Assembly (NCBI GenBank): GCA_947383685.1
Contig: CANDEE010000003.1
Location: 1-59,275 of the forward strand
From: an uncultured Pseudoflavonifractor sp.
GTDB taxonomy: Bacteria; Bacillota; Clostridia; Oscillospirales; Oscillospiraceae
DNA length: 59,275 nucleotides
Direction of reading: 5' to 3'
Shown here: piece by piece, positions 31,537 through 42,036 of the stretch
Layout: the number at the start of each line of letters is the position of its first letter
Position numbering within the stretch: position 1 is the stretch's first letter
Position numbers and translations under genes: made by a program
Notes under the pieces: model-generated
What the model was told of the DNA's origin: nothing
The model's input: only the letters and a program-made list of their open reading frames with translations
Database searches by the model: none

Positions 31537-31558
31537 ATCAGCAAAGGAGAGATGATGT

Positions 31559-32578
31559 ATGGTCGTGGTTATGAGACCGGGTACGCAGCAGCGGGAAATT
31601 GACAAGCTGGTGGCGCAGTTCCAGCTCCAGGGGCTTCAGGTAGGGGTCACCAACGGCGTAGACTGCACCATTCTGGGGCTGGTGGGCGATACCACCGCCA
31701 TTGACATTGATAAAATTTCCATTAATGAGCACATCGAGCGGGTCATGCGGGTATCGGAGCCCTATAAGCGGGCCAACCGGAAGTTTCACCCGGAGGACAC
31801 GGTGGTAAAAAGCGGCGCTGCCGCCATCGGCGGCGGCAGCTTTGCCGTCATCGCAGGGCCCTGCTCGGTGGAGAGTGAGGAGCAGATCATTGAGGTTGCC
31901 AGAGACGTGCAGGGCTCCGGGGCCGCCCTCCTCCGGGGCGGGGCCTTTAAGCCCCGTACCAGCCCTTACTCCTTTCAGGGCATGGGAACGCCGGGACTGG
32001 ACTTGCTTTTGGAGGCCAAGGCCGCTACGGGTATGCCCATTGTCACCGAGCTGATGAGTCCCAAATACTGCCAGCTTTTTGAGGACAAAGTGGATATTAT
32101 CCAGATCGGCGCCCGGAATATGCAGAATTTTGACCTTCTGAAAGAGGTGGGCAAGCTCTCCAAGCCTGTCCTTCTGAAGCGGGGCCTCTCCTCCAGCTAT
32201 GAGGAGTGGATCATGTCGGCGGAATATATCATGTCCGAGGGCAACGAGAACGTGATCCTCTGTGAGCGGGGCATCCGCACCTTTGAGACCTATACCCGGA
32301 ACACCCTGGACGTGTCCGCCATCCCCGCCGTCAAGCGGATGAGCCATCTGCCGGTGGTGGTGGACCCCTCCCACTCGGCGGGAATGTACTGGATGGTGGA
32401 GCCTCTGGCCCTGGCGGCAGTGGCGGCGGGGGCCGACGGACTTATCATTGAAGTCCACAACGACCCGCCCCACGCCAAGTGCGACGGGCAGCAGTCCCTG
32501 ACCCCAGAGCATTTTGACGCTCTCATGGGGAAAGTCTCCGCACTGGTTGACCTGGTGGGGAAAACTCTGGTAAAATAA
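31559..32578 (+). CDS. aroF: DAHP synthase, AroA-beta type with N-terminal regulatory domain
   Basis: Condenses PEP and erythrose 4-phosphate to DAHP, the first step to chorismate. 339 residues: an N-terminal ferredoxin-like regulatory domain (about 1-70; MVVVMRPGTQQREIDKLV, ISINEHIERVMRVSEPYKRA) and a TIM barrel with AGPCSVES, RGGAFKPRTSPYSFQG, LLKRGLSSSYEEW and DPSHSAG. In relatives such as Thermotoga the N-domain gives Tyr/Phe feedback inhibition, so both transcription and activity may sense aromatic amino acids. ATG at 31559 follows AAAGGAGAG. First gene of the seven-gene aro operon. Confidence 0.95.
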   Translation: MVVVMRPGTQQREIDKLVAQFQLQGLQVGVTNGVDCTILGLVGDTTAIDIDKISINEHIERVMRVSEPYKRANRKFHPEDTVVKSGAAAIGGGSFAVIAGPCSVESEEQIIEVARDVQGSGAALLRGGAFKPRTSPYSFQGMGTPGLDLLLEAKAATGMPIVTELMSPKYCQLFEDKVDIIQIGARNMQNFDLLKEVGKLSKPVLLKRGLSSSYEEWIMSAEYIMSEGNENVILCERGIRTFETYTRNTLDVSAIPAVKRMSHLPVVVDPSHSAGMYWMVEPLALAAVAAGADGLIIEVHNDPPHAKCDGQQSLTPEHFDALMGKVSALVDLVGKTLVK

Positions 32579-32612
32579 CAACTCAGATGTCTACTGAAAG
32601 GATGTGCCGCCC

Positions 32613-33695
32613 ATGAAAACCCTTTCTGTCAATTTAGGTTCCAGGTCTTATGACATTCATATCGCAAAGGGCCTGCTGGATGGGGCCGGGGAGGCTATTC
32701 GCCCGGTCTGCCCCAAGGCCCGGAAGCTCTTTGTGGTCACCGACAGCAACGTGGGACCCCTCTACTATAACCGGGGAAAGGCAAGCCTGGAGGGGGCGGG
32801 ATTTCAATTTTTTGGCCATATCATCCCCGCCGGAGAGGGCTCCAAATGCGTGGAACGGCTTTCCGGGCTGTGGGAGGCCATGGCGGAGGCGGGCCTCACC
32901 CGCACCGATGCGGTGGTAGCCCTGGGGGGCGGCGTGGTGGGAGATTTGGCGGGGTTTGCCGCCGCCACCATCCTCCGTGGGGTGGACTTCATTCAAATCC
33001 CCACCACCCTGCTGGCTCAGGTGGATTCCTCTGTGGGGGGTAAGGTGGCCATCGACCTCCAGCACGGGAAAAATCTGGCCGGGGCCTTCTGGCAGCCCAG
33101 GGCGGTGCTCATGGACCCGGACACCCTGGCTACCCTGGACGACAAAACCTTCTCCGACGGCATGGCGGAGGTGGTCAAATACGGCTGCATTGCCGACCGG
33201 GAGTTTTTTGATTTTCTCTGCGCCCACCCCTCCAGGGCCGAAATTATGGCAAATATTGAACACGTTCTGTATACCTGCTGTGAGATTAAACGTTCTGTTG
33301 TGGAAGAAGACGAGCGGGACACGGGAAAAAGGATGATCTTGAACTTTGGCCACACCGTGGGCCACGCCTTTGAGCTGGCGGGGAACTATGAGACCTGGAC
33401 CCACGGACAGGCGGTGGCGGCGGGGATGTGCGTGGCCCTTCAGCTTGGGTTTGGTCTGGGGGTCATGGAAAGCGACGACGGCATCCAGGCCCTTATGGAG
33501 CTTTTGAAGGCCCTGGAGCTGCCCACCCACATCGACTGCGATTGGGAGACCATGGTGAAGGCTGTGGGCCTGGATAAGAAGAACGAGGGGAAGGATATTA
33601 CCATGATCTTCCTCAAGAAAATGGGCGAGGCTTTGCCCACCAAAATGAGCAAAGAGGCCGTGCTTCAAAATCTGGAAGCCATTTACGGGCGGTAA
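32613..33695 (+). CDS. aroB: 3-dehydroquinate synthase
   Basis: NAD-dependent, metal-dependent cyclisation of DAHP to 3-dehydroquinate. 360 residues. Motifs: ALGGGVVGDLAGFAA, IPTTLLAQVDSSVGGK, the Zn ligand His in LNFGHTVGHAFE and in THGQAVAAGM. The ATG at 32613 (MKTLSV) follows AAAGGA; an earlier in-frame ATG at 32604 is too close to that site. 34 bp separate it from aroF, with no terminator. Confidence 0.95.
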   Translation: MKTLSVNLGSRSYDIHIAKGLLDGAGEAIRPVCPKARKLFVVTDSNVGPLYYNRGKASLEGAGFQFFGHIIPAGEGSKCVERLSGLWEAMAEAGLTRTDAVVALGGGVVGDLAGFAAATILRGVDFIQIPTTLLAQVDSSVGGKVAIDLQHGKNLAGAFWQPRAVLMDPDTLATLDDKTFSDGMAEVVKYGCIADREFFDFLCAHPSRAEIMANIEHVLYTCCEIKRSVVEEDERDTGKRMILNFGHTVGHAFELAGNYETWTHGQAVAAGMCVALQLGFGLGVMESDDGIQALMELLKALELPTHIDCDWETMVKAVGLDKKNEGKDITMIFLKKMGEALPTKMSKEAVLQNLEAIYGR

Positions 33696-33707
33696 AGGAG
33701 GCCATCC

Positions 33708-34958
33708 ATGACCCTTATCATCACCCCCTCACAATTGAAGGGCTCCGTTACCCCGCCTCCCTCCAAATCCCAGGCCCACCGTTTTCTTATGGCCGCCGCT
33801 CTGGCGGGAGAGGAAAGCGTGGTGCACCATTTGGCGGATTCGGAGGATATTCGGGCCACCATAGGCTGTCTGACCGAGCTGGGGGCGGAGTTTGCCCGGA
33901 GGGGAGAGTCCGTCTCCGTCCGGGGCCTGGGGGCCAACGCCATGTCCCCTCTCCGCCGCATGGCCCACCCGATGCTGGACTGCGGGGAGTCGGGTTCTAC
34001 GCTCCGGTTTCTCATTCCCGTGGCCTTGGCCCTCCGGGGGGGCGGGCGGTTTACCGGGCGGGGACGGCTTATGGAGCGGCCCCAAAAGCCTTACTTTGAT
34101 CTTTTTGAGGAAAAGGGGATTTTTTACCAGCAGAAGGACGGGGTCCTTACGGTGCAGGGGATATTATCCCCCGGGAAATACTCCCTCCCCGGCAATGTGT
34201 CCTCCCAGTTCATTACGGGGCTTCTTTACGCCCTGCCCCTGCTGGACGGAGACAGTTCTATCTGTCCCACCACACCCATTGAGAGCTGGGACTATATTTT
34301 GATGACCATGGAGACCCTGTCTGCCGCAGGGGTGGCGGTGGAAAAACCGGGAGAGGGGCGTCCCTATTTTTATATTCATGGAAACCAGACCTACTGCCCC
34401 GGTGAATTTACCGTGGAGCCGGACTGGTCTCAGGCCGGGTTCTGGTACGCCGCCCTGTCTCTGGGTAATCCGGTGGAGGTAAAGGGGCTGAATCCCCGCT
34501 CCACCCAGGGGGATAAGGTGGTGGCGGAGCACTTTGTCAGGCTGTCCCAGCCGGGGGATGCGGAGATCGACGTGTCGGACTGTCCCGACCTGGTGCCGCC
34601 TCTGGCCGCTATGGCGGCTCTCCGGGCGGGGGAAACCACCCGCTTGGTCAATGCGGGGCGGCTGCGGATCAAGGAGAGCGACCGCTTGGCCTCTGTGACC
34701 CGGGTTTTGAACGCCCTGGGGGCGGAGGTGGAGGAGGGGGCGGATCACCTCCTCATCCATGGCAGGGAAACGCTCCCCGGAGGCGTGACGGTGGATTCCT
34801 TTAACGACCACCGCATCGCCATGATGGCCGCCATTGCCGCCACCCGGTGTGAAAGGCCCGTCACCCTGACGGGAGCGGGGGCGGTCAATAAGTCCTATCC
34901 CAGCTTTTGGGAAGAATACGTCCGCCTGGGCGGGCACATCCGGGAGGTCACGGCATGA
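33708..34958 (+). CDS. aroA: 5-enolpyruvylshikimate-3-phosphate synthase
   Basis: Joins shikimate 3-phosphate and PEP. 416 residues. Motifs: PPPSKSQAHRFLMAA, the PEP-loop region LDCGESGSTLRFL, RPQKPYFDLF, and NDHRIAMMAAIAA near the C-terminus. The CGESGST loop differs from the NAGTA loop of class I enzymes, as in other clostridial forms, which may alter glyphosate response (inference). Starts 12 bp after aroB following AAAGGAGG and overlaps aroC by 4 bp. Confidence 0.95.
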   Translation: MTLIITPSQLKGSVTPPPSKSQAHRFLMAAALAGEESVVHHLADSEDIRATIGCLTELGAEFARRGESVSVRGLGANAMSPLRRMAHPMLDCGESGSTLRFLIPVALALRGGGRFTGRGRLMERPQKPYFDLFEEKGIFYQQKDGVLTVQGILSPGKYSLPGNVSSQFITGLLYALPLLDGDSSICPTTPIESWDYILMTMETLSAAGVAVEKPGEGRPYFYIHGNQTYCPGEFTVEPDWSQAGFWYAALSLGNPVEVKGLNPRSTQGDKVVAEHFVRLSQPGDAEIDVSDCPDLVPPLAAMAALRAGETTRLVNAGRLRIKESDRLASVTRVLNALGAEVEEGADHLLIHGRETLPGGVTVDSFNDHRIAMMAAIAATRCERPVTLTGAGAVNKSYPSFWEEYVRLGGHIREVTA

Positions 34959-35998
34959 AATACACCATTTTCGGAGAATCCCACGGCCCTGCCATCGGAG
35001 TGGCGCTGGAGGGAGTCCCAGCGGGCCTCGCCCTGGACATGGAGGCCATGGAAAAGGAGCTGGCCCGCCGGGCTCCCGGAAGGGACGGGCTTTCCACCCA
35101 GCGGAGGGAGGCGGATCAGGTTCATATTCTCTCCGGGGTTTTTGAGGGAAAGACCACCGGAACGCCCCTGTGCCTGGTCATTCCCAATTCCGACCAGCAT
35201 TCCACCGATTATGAGGCCCTCCGCTACACCCCCCGGCCCAGTCACGGAGATTACGCCGGGTTTATTCAGAGCAAGGGCTGCCTGGACTACCGGGGCGGAG
35301 GCCACTTTTCCGGCCGTCTCACCGCCCCGCTGGTGGCGGCGGGAGCGGTAGCCAAGCAGATACTGGCCCAGGAGGGGGTTTGGGTCGCCTCCCATATCAG
35401 CGCCGTCTACGGTATTTTGGACCGGGCCTGGGAGGATGCGGAGGAGCTGAAGGCTGTGCAGGACAAGCCCTTTCCGGTTTTGGACGACGGCAAGGGGGAG
35501 GAGATGCGTCAGGCCATTTTGGAGGCCAGGGACGGTCAGGATTCGGTGGGCGGCTCCATTGAATGTGCCGTGGCGGGCCTCCCCGCCGGGCTGGGAGCCC
35601 CTGACTTTGGACGGAATGTGGAGGGGATTTTCTCCCAATACCTCTTTGCCGTCCCCGCCGTGAAGGCGGTGGCCTTTGGGGCCGGGGTGGGCTTTGCCTA
35701 TATGCGGGGCACCGAGGCCAACGACCCCTTTGAGGTAAAGGACGGAAAGGTGGTCACAAAGACCAACCACGCCGGAGGAGTAAACGGCGGGATCACCAAC
35801 GGGATGCCTGTGGTATTTGAGGTAACCATGCGTCCCACCCCCTCCATCGCTCTCCCCCAGGAAAGCGTAGACCTGCGGACCGGGGAGGAAGTGGAGATCG
35901 AGATCAAGGGCCGCCACGATCCCTGTGTGGTCCACCGGGCCGTACCCGTCATCGAGGCGGCGGCGGCGTTGGCGGCCTGTGAGATTTTAGGCATTTAA
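34955..35998 (+). CDS. aroC: Chorismate synthase
   Basis: Converts EPSP to chorismate using reduced FMN. 347 residues counted from the ATG at 34955, whose ATGA overlaps the aroA stop. Signature regions: ESHGPAIGVALEGVPAG at the N-terminus, RRAPGRDGLSTQRREAD, RPSHGDYAGFIQSKG, DYRGGGHFSGRLTAP, and GGVNGGITNGMPV. The frame is open upstream inside aroA, but the overlap start gives the normal family N-terminus. The tail MRPTPSI...RHDPCVVHRAVPV is complete. Confidence 0.95.
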   Translation: MKYTIFGESHGPAIGVALEGVPAGLALDMEAMEKELARRAPGRDGLSTQRREADQVHILSGVFEGKTTGTPLCLVIPNSDQHSTDYEALRYTPRPSHGDYAGFIQSKGCLDYRGGGHFSGRLTAPLVAAGAVAKQILAQEGVWVASHISAVYGILDRAWEDAEELKAVQDKPFPVLDDGKGEEMRQAILEARDGQDSVGGSIECAVAGLPAGLGAPDFGRNVEGIFSQYLFAVPAVKAVAFGAGVGFAYMRGTEANDPFEVKDGKVVTKTNHAGGVNGGITNGMPVVFEVTMRPTPSIALPQESVDLRTGEEVEIEIKGRHDPCVVHRAVPVIEAAAALAACEILGI

Positions 35999-36011
35999 GG
36001 AGTTGTCCCCT

Positions 36012-37169
36012 ATGACCGAATTGGAAACCTACCGCGCCCAGATCGACGCCATCGACAGCCGGCTTGTCCCCCTCTTTTTGGAGCGGATGGCGGTGACACA
36101 AAAGGTGGGCGAATATAAGAAGGCAAACGGCATCCCCGTGCTGGACAGCGGGCGGGAGCGGCAGGTCATTGCCGACAAGACCGCCCTGGCCCCAGACCCC
36201 TTCGAAAAGGCGGACGTGGCCTCTCTCTATGAATCCATTATGGCCATTTCCCGCCGCCAGCAGCGCAGGGTGGTCCGGGAGGGGACCGGGGACCCGGGCT
36301 TTGCCCGCTGGCTCAAGGCCTATGAATGGCGGCGGGACCCTGTCAGGGCCCCCCATGTGGTCTACCAGGGAGAGCCGGGAGCTTACAGTGAGGAGGCCGC
36401 CGCCGGGTTCTTCGGGGAGGAGGTCCGCTCCCAGGGCCTGCCCTGGTTCAACGATGTATTCGAGGCTTTGGCCCAGAACAGGGCGGACTATGCCATGCTG
36501 CCCATTGAAAATTCCTCCACCGGGTCCATCCGCCAGGTCTACGACCTGCTGGCCCAGTATGATTTCTCCCTGGTGGGAGAGTGGCAGGTAAAGGTGGAGC
36601 ATTGTCTTGCCGCCCTTCCCGGCGTCGGCATGGAGGATATTAAGACGGTCTACTCCCACGAGCAGGGACTGATGCAGTGCGACAGGTTTCTGGACGGACA
36701 CCCCGGCTGGAAGCGAACGCCCACTCTGGACACGGCGGGCTCCGCCAGGCAGGTGGCCCATACAAAGGACCGGACCGCCGCCGCCATCTGCTCCAAGCGG
36801 GCAGCAAAGCTGTACGGGCTGAACATTTTGGCCTGTCCCATCAACCACAATACCGCCAACTTTACCCGTTTCATGGCGGTCTCCCCCCGGTTGGAGCTGC
36901 GCCAGGGCCGGGACAGGATCGCCGCCGTGTTTTCCCTGCCCCACCAGTCTGGCTCCCTGCATGAGATATTGACGGTCTTTGCCGTCCACGGGCTGAACCT
37001 GGTCAAACTGGAGTCCCGCCCCATCCCCGACCGGGGCTGGGAGTACCGCTTCTTTGTGGAGTTCACCGGGGACCTGACCGCCCCCGGTATGGACGGGGTG
37101 CTCCATGAGCTGGACCAGCTTTCGGCGGACCTGCGTATTTTGGGAAATTTTAAGGGGTATGAGCCATGA
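36012..37169 (+). CDS. pheA: Bifunctional chorismate mutase / prephenate dehydratase (P-protein)
   Basis: Makes phenylpyruvate from chorismate for Phe synthesis. 385 residues: AroQ-type chorismate mutase helix bundle (about 1-90; RAQIDAIDSRLVPLFLERMAV), prephenate dehydratase domain (about 112-290; QGEPGAYSEEAA, PIENSSTGSI, NFTRF) and a C-terminal ACT domain (about 300-375; SGSLHEILTVFAVHGLNLVKLESRP), where ESRP binds Phe for feedback inhibition. ATG 36012 lies 9 nt after AAGGAG; the in-frame TTG at 36003 abuts that site. Its presence in this operon matches the Phe-rich leader peptide. Confidence 0.95.
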   Translation: MTELETYRAQIDAIDSRLVPLFLERMAVTQKVGEYKKANGIPVLDSGRERQVIADKTALAPDPFEKADVASLYESIMAISRRQQRRVVREGTGDPGFARWLKAYEWRRDPVRAPHVVYQGEPGAYSEEAAAGFFGEEVRSQGLPWFNDVFEALAQNRADYAMLPIENSSTGSIRQVYDLLAQYDFSLVGEWQVKVEHCLAALPGVGMEDIKTVYSHEQGLMQCDRFLDGHPGWKRTPTLDTAGSARQVAHTKDRTAAAICSKRAAKLYGLNILACPINHNTANFTRFMAVSPRLELRQGRDRIAAVFSLPHQSGSLHEILTVFAVHGLNLVKLESRPIPDRGWEYRFFVEFTGDLTAPGMDGVLHELDQLSADLRILGNFKGYEP

Positions 37170-37657
37170 AAAATATCATTCTCATCGGCATGATGGGCTG
37201 CGGCAAGACTACAGTGGGCAGTCTTTTGGCAAGCCGCCTCAAGCGCGCCCTGGTGGACACAGACCGGTTCATTGAGCGGCAGGAGGGCATGAGCGTCCCG
37301 GAAATTTTTACCTCCCAGGGCGAGGGCTACTTCCGCTCTCTGGAGGTGGGAGTGGCCCAGGCCCTCAGTCTGCGGCAGGACCTCATTATCGCCTGCGGCG
37401 GGGGGCTCCCCATACAGGAGGGGGCTATGTCCGCTCTAAAGGCGAGCGGCACGGTGGTCTGGCTGGACCGGGACCCCGGCGACATTTTCGACCATGAGGA
37501 CATGAGCGAACGGCCCCTGGCCCGGGAGGGCCGGGAGGCGTTTCTGGCCCGGGCCGCCCAGCGCCGGGAGATATACGCCCGCTGGGCAGATGTGACCGTC
37601 ACCGATTTTACCTCGCCCGTGTCCACGGCGGCGAGGGTCATGGAGGGAATCCAATGA
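37166..37657 (+). CDS. aroK: Shikimate kinase
   Basis: Phosphorylates shikimate at O3. 163 residues, P-loop NMP-kinase fold: Walker A GMMGCGKTT at 8-16, shikimate-binding D(T)DRFIE, the GEGYFRSLE motif with Arg, CGGGLPI, and the lid Arg in SERPLAREGR. The ATGA overlap with pheA upstream and with aroQ downstream indicates tight translational coupling. Confidence 0.94.
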   Translation: MKNIILIGMMGCGKTTVGSLLASRLKRALVDTDRFIERQEGMSVPEIFTSQGEGYFRSLEVGVAQALSLRQDLIIACGGGLPIQEGAMSALKASGTVVWLDRDPGDIFDHEDMSERPLAREGREAFLARAAQRREIYARWADVTVTDFTSPVSTAARVMEGIQ

Positions 37658-38082
37658 AATTTCTTATCATTAACGGGCCCAACCTGAACCTGCTGGGGCA
37701 GCGGGAGCCGGAGATTTACGGCAAGGACGGCTATGAGGCCCTTTGCCAAAGGCTGAAGGCCTTTGCCGCCGCCCACGGCAGCACGGCGGAGTGCTTCCAG
37801 TCCAACCACGAGGGGGCCATTATCGACGCCATTCACGCCGCCGGCGGGGCCTATGACGCCATCATTCTGAATCCCGGCGCCTACACCCACTACTCCATCG
37901 CCATTTTGGACGCCTTGAAGGCGGTGGACGTGCCCTGCGTGGAAGTCCACATTTCCAATGTCCACCAGCGGGAGGAGTTCCGGTGCAAAAGCGTGACCGC
38001 TCCCGCCTGTGTGGGGCAAATCTGCGGCCTGGGCCTTTACGGCTACGAGGCGGCTATGGGCTATTTTCTGGCAGAAAATTAA
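37654..38082 (+). CDS. aroQ: 3-dehydroquinate dehydratase, type II
   Basis: Dehydrates 3-dehydroquinate to 3-dehydroshikimate; type II enzymes are dodecamers. 142 residues with INGPNLNLLGQREPEIYG (catalytic Tyr and Arg loop), FQSNHEGAIIDAIH, NPGAYTHYS and EVHISNVHQREEFR. Last gene of the operon. aroE (shikimate dehydrogenase) is missing from this operon and must be encoded elsewhere. Confidence 0.95.
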   Translation: MKFLIINGPNLNLLGQREPEIYGKDGYEALCQRLKAFAAAHGSTAECFQSNHEGAIIDAIHAAGGAYDAIILNPGAYTHYSIAILDALKAVDVPCVEVHISNVHQREEFRCKSVTAPACVGQICGLGLYGYEAAMGYFLAEN

Positions 38083-38095
38083 CCAGGTTTCCCTC

Positions 38096-38127
38096 AAAGG
38101 GGGGCGGATTCCTTCCGTCCCCCTTTT
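38096..38127 (+). terminator. Terminator of the aro operon
   Basis: Stem AAAGGGGG/CCCCCTTT extended by CGGA/TCCG past a one-base bulge, ending in TTTT. Confidence 0.75.
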
Positions 38128-38197
38128 CAAATACCAAAATTTGTGTTATACTATATATTCCATTTATATCGACCTCACAAAGAGAGGATCTGACGCT

Positions 38198-39041
38198 ATG
38201 GAAAAAAAGTTCCTCCCCCCCATCCTGGCCCTGTTGGGCGGAGCGGCGGGGTTTGCCCTGCGGAAATGGCAGCTTGCCTCCGGCTTTGAGGCGGATACCG
38301 GCCTTGCCATCCCCGGCGCTCCCGCCGCCATGGTACTGATGGCCTTTTCCGCTTTGATACTCCTTCTCCTTCTACTCCTGTGCCGCGGGGAGGAGTCTTC
38401 CCTGGACTGGGAGACCGCCTTTGCCGCCGGACGGCAGAATGCCCTGGCCGCCACTGCCCTGGTGCTTTCCGCCATGCTCCTGCTGGCAAGCGGCGGAGTG
38501 GAAATTGTCGCCCGCTCGGTAAACGGCCTGTTTTCCTTTGAGGGGGAGACCGCCTTTCTCCGGGCCACCGCCCTGGTTTTATCCACCCTGCGGATCGTCC
38601 TGGGCATCGGTGCGCTGCCCTGTGTCTTTTTTTGGACCCGTGCCCTTCTCCGGGGCGAGGGGGGCCGAGAGTGCCTTTCCACCCTGGAGCCGTGCCTGCT
38701 CTACTGCATATGGCTCATCTCCGCCTATCAGACCCGGTCCGCCGACCCCATGGTTCAGGATTATCTTTACGAGGTCCTGGCCATCGTCGCCTCCCTGTTG
38801 GGCCTTTACTACATTGCGGGGCATTCCTTTGGCTGTGGGAAGCCCCGTCGGGCCCTTTTTTTCTGTCTGGCGGGGACCTACTTCTGCCTGGTGACCCTGG
38901 CGGACGTCCATCCGCTGGCAGACGCCCTTCGGTTTCTCTTTGCGGTGCTTTACCTCACCGCCCACGCCGCCCTTATTTTAAACCATCCGCCGGTGGAGCG
39001 CCAGCAGCTCCCGGCGGAAGCTGAAACGGAGGCTGACGAAA

Positions 39042-39049
<8 letters not shown>
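38198..39049 (+). CDS. Polytopic membrane protein, unknown function
   Basis: 283 residues, mostly hydrophobic. Segments that look membrane-spanning include FLPPILALLGGAAGFAL, AAMVLMAFSALILLLLLLLC, ALAATALVLSAMLLLASGGV, VLSTLRIVLGIGALPCVFFW, CLLYCIWLISAY, VLAIVASLLGLYYIAG, ALFFCLAGTYFCLVTLA and ALRFLFAVLYLTAHAALIL, so about eight. The N-terminal Lys-rich end is probably cytoplasmic; the C-terminal tail is acidic (EAETEADENA). The start ATG is at 38198 after AGAGAGGATC. I recognise no family. The gene overlaps metG by 8 bp, so the two are cotranscribed. Confidence 0.7.
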
Positions 39050-41012
<1,963 letters not shown>

Positions 41013-41042
41013 GGCAGCCTTCCTAAAATTTCATCATTCTAC

Positions 41043-41084
41043 ATCGCCGTACAATGATTTTCTTTCATTGTACGGCGATTTTTT
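41043..41084 (+). terminator. Terminator after metG
   Basis: Perfect 15-bp stem ATCGCCGTACAATGA / TCATTGTACGGCGAT with a TTTTCTT loop and a T6 tail. Confidence 0.92.
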
Positions 41085-41415
41085 ATCCCTTTTTTGCCAC
41101 TATAAAACAACCATATTTTTATTATTATTTGTATATTTTCTTTCTATCGCAAGTAAAAATATATATTTTTACTAATTTTCTAAGGAAATTAAAAATACAT
41201 TGAGAAATTTCAAAACGACTGTTGCATTTCCATTTTTTTCGTGCTATACTACAAGTAGTTCTTTGAAAAGATCAGCTTTCGGCCCTTTGAAACGCCGGTT
41301 CGCAACAAACAAAATTTATAATACAGATGTTGCATTTGTGGTATGGTGTGGGAAACAGGAGCGAAAGAAACGCTGCGGATAGACCGCACAGAATCGGCGG
41401 GAGCACACTTGGCGC
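41085..41415. other. AT-rich gene-free region upstream of the TetR-family gene
   Basis: The first 160 bp (41085-41245) are strongly AT-rich, unlike the rest of the window. TTGCAT-17 bp-TATACT (41222-41250) is a good promoter; a second TATAAT is at 41317-41322. TGTTGCATTT occurs twice (about 41220 and 41329), a possible operator half-site. The last 100 bp are GC-rich with short stems but match no riboswitch class I know. No coding frame is supported. Confidence 0.6.
41222..41250 (+). promoter_or_regulatory. Promoter upstream of the TetR-family gene
   Basis: TTGCAT and TATACT with 17-bp spacing. The transcript would have a leader of about 160 nt. Confidence 0.55.
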
Positions 41416-41958
41416 GTGTGTCCCATTGGGAGGGGCTTTGCCATAGACGGGAGAGTTCGCTATACAAAAATGGTGATACGGCAATCGTTCCTCTCCCTTC
41501 TGAAGGAGCAGGCCATTGACAAGATCACCGTGGCCGATATATGCCGGCTGGCCGAAATCAACCGGGCCACCTTTTACCGGCACTACGACAATCCATACGG
41601 CATTTTATACGAGCTGGAGCTGGCCCTCTTGAGCCAGGCGGAGCCGCCCCAGGCGGACCACAGTCCCGGGGAGGCCATCGCCCTCGCTGTCCAGGGACTC
41701 GCCGGAAAGCAGGAGGAATGGAAGCCCCTCCTCTCCTCCGGCGCCGACCCCAGCCTCTTTACCAAGCTGTACCTCTTTTTGGAGGAACGCCTTTTCCAAC
41801 CGGGGGGAGGAGACCCGGAGGAGTCCGCCCGCCGCTTTCTTCTCCACGGCCTCAGCGGTCTGCTGCTGGACTGGATGTCCGGCGGTTTCCGGGAACCGGC
41901 GGAGCAAATGACGGCCCTTGCCGTCCAATATTTTCAAGACTTAACGGAGGCCGGGTAA
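41416..41958 (+). CDS. TetR/AcrR-family transcriptional regulator
   Basis: About 180 residues. The N-terminal HTH is typical: VRYTKMVIRQSFLSLLKEQ, then ITVADICRLAEINRATFYRHYDNPYGIL. The C-terminal half is a ligand-binding helical bundle with no recognised ligand. The start is uncertain. The GTG at 41416 is the only usable in-frame start before the conserved RVRYTK motif, but its ribosome site is weak; a start at ATG 41470 would cut into helix 1. Other than a 43-codon gene it has no close neighbours, so autoregulation through the repeated TGTTGCATTT is possible. Confidence 0.75.
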   Translation: MCPIGRGFAIDGRVRYTKMVIRQSFLSLLKEQAIDKITVADICRLAEINRATFYRHYDNPYGILYELELALLSQAEPPQADHSPGEAIALAVQGLAGKQEEWKPLLSSGADPSLFTKLYLFLEERLFQPGGGDPEESARRFLLHGLSGLLLDWMSGGFREPAEQMTALAVQYFQDLTEAG

Positions 41959-42036
41959 CCGGCGCCCGTTTAAGTCCGTATAATGGGACACTTTATTTGG
42001 TAGGATGGAAGCACAGAAGAAAGGAGTGAGGTCCAC

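Noticed and set aside
31214..31558. T-box riboswitch in the aro leader
   Set aside because: No AGGGTGGNACCGCG antiterminator bulge and no specifier-loop layout; the leader-peptide model explains the structures better.
31341..31574. 77-codon frame overlapping the aro leader
   Set aside because: Out of frame with the leader peptide, runs through the terminator and into aroF, no ribosome site of its own.
38009..38197. Upstream extension of the membrane-protein gene
   Set aside because: It would overlap aroQ and the operon terminator; ATG 38198 has the better context.
41316..41415. Riboswitch upstream of the TetR gene
   Set aside because: Short stems are present but no known aptamer consensus was recognised and there is no terminator or sequestered ribosome site.
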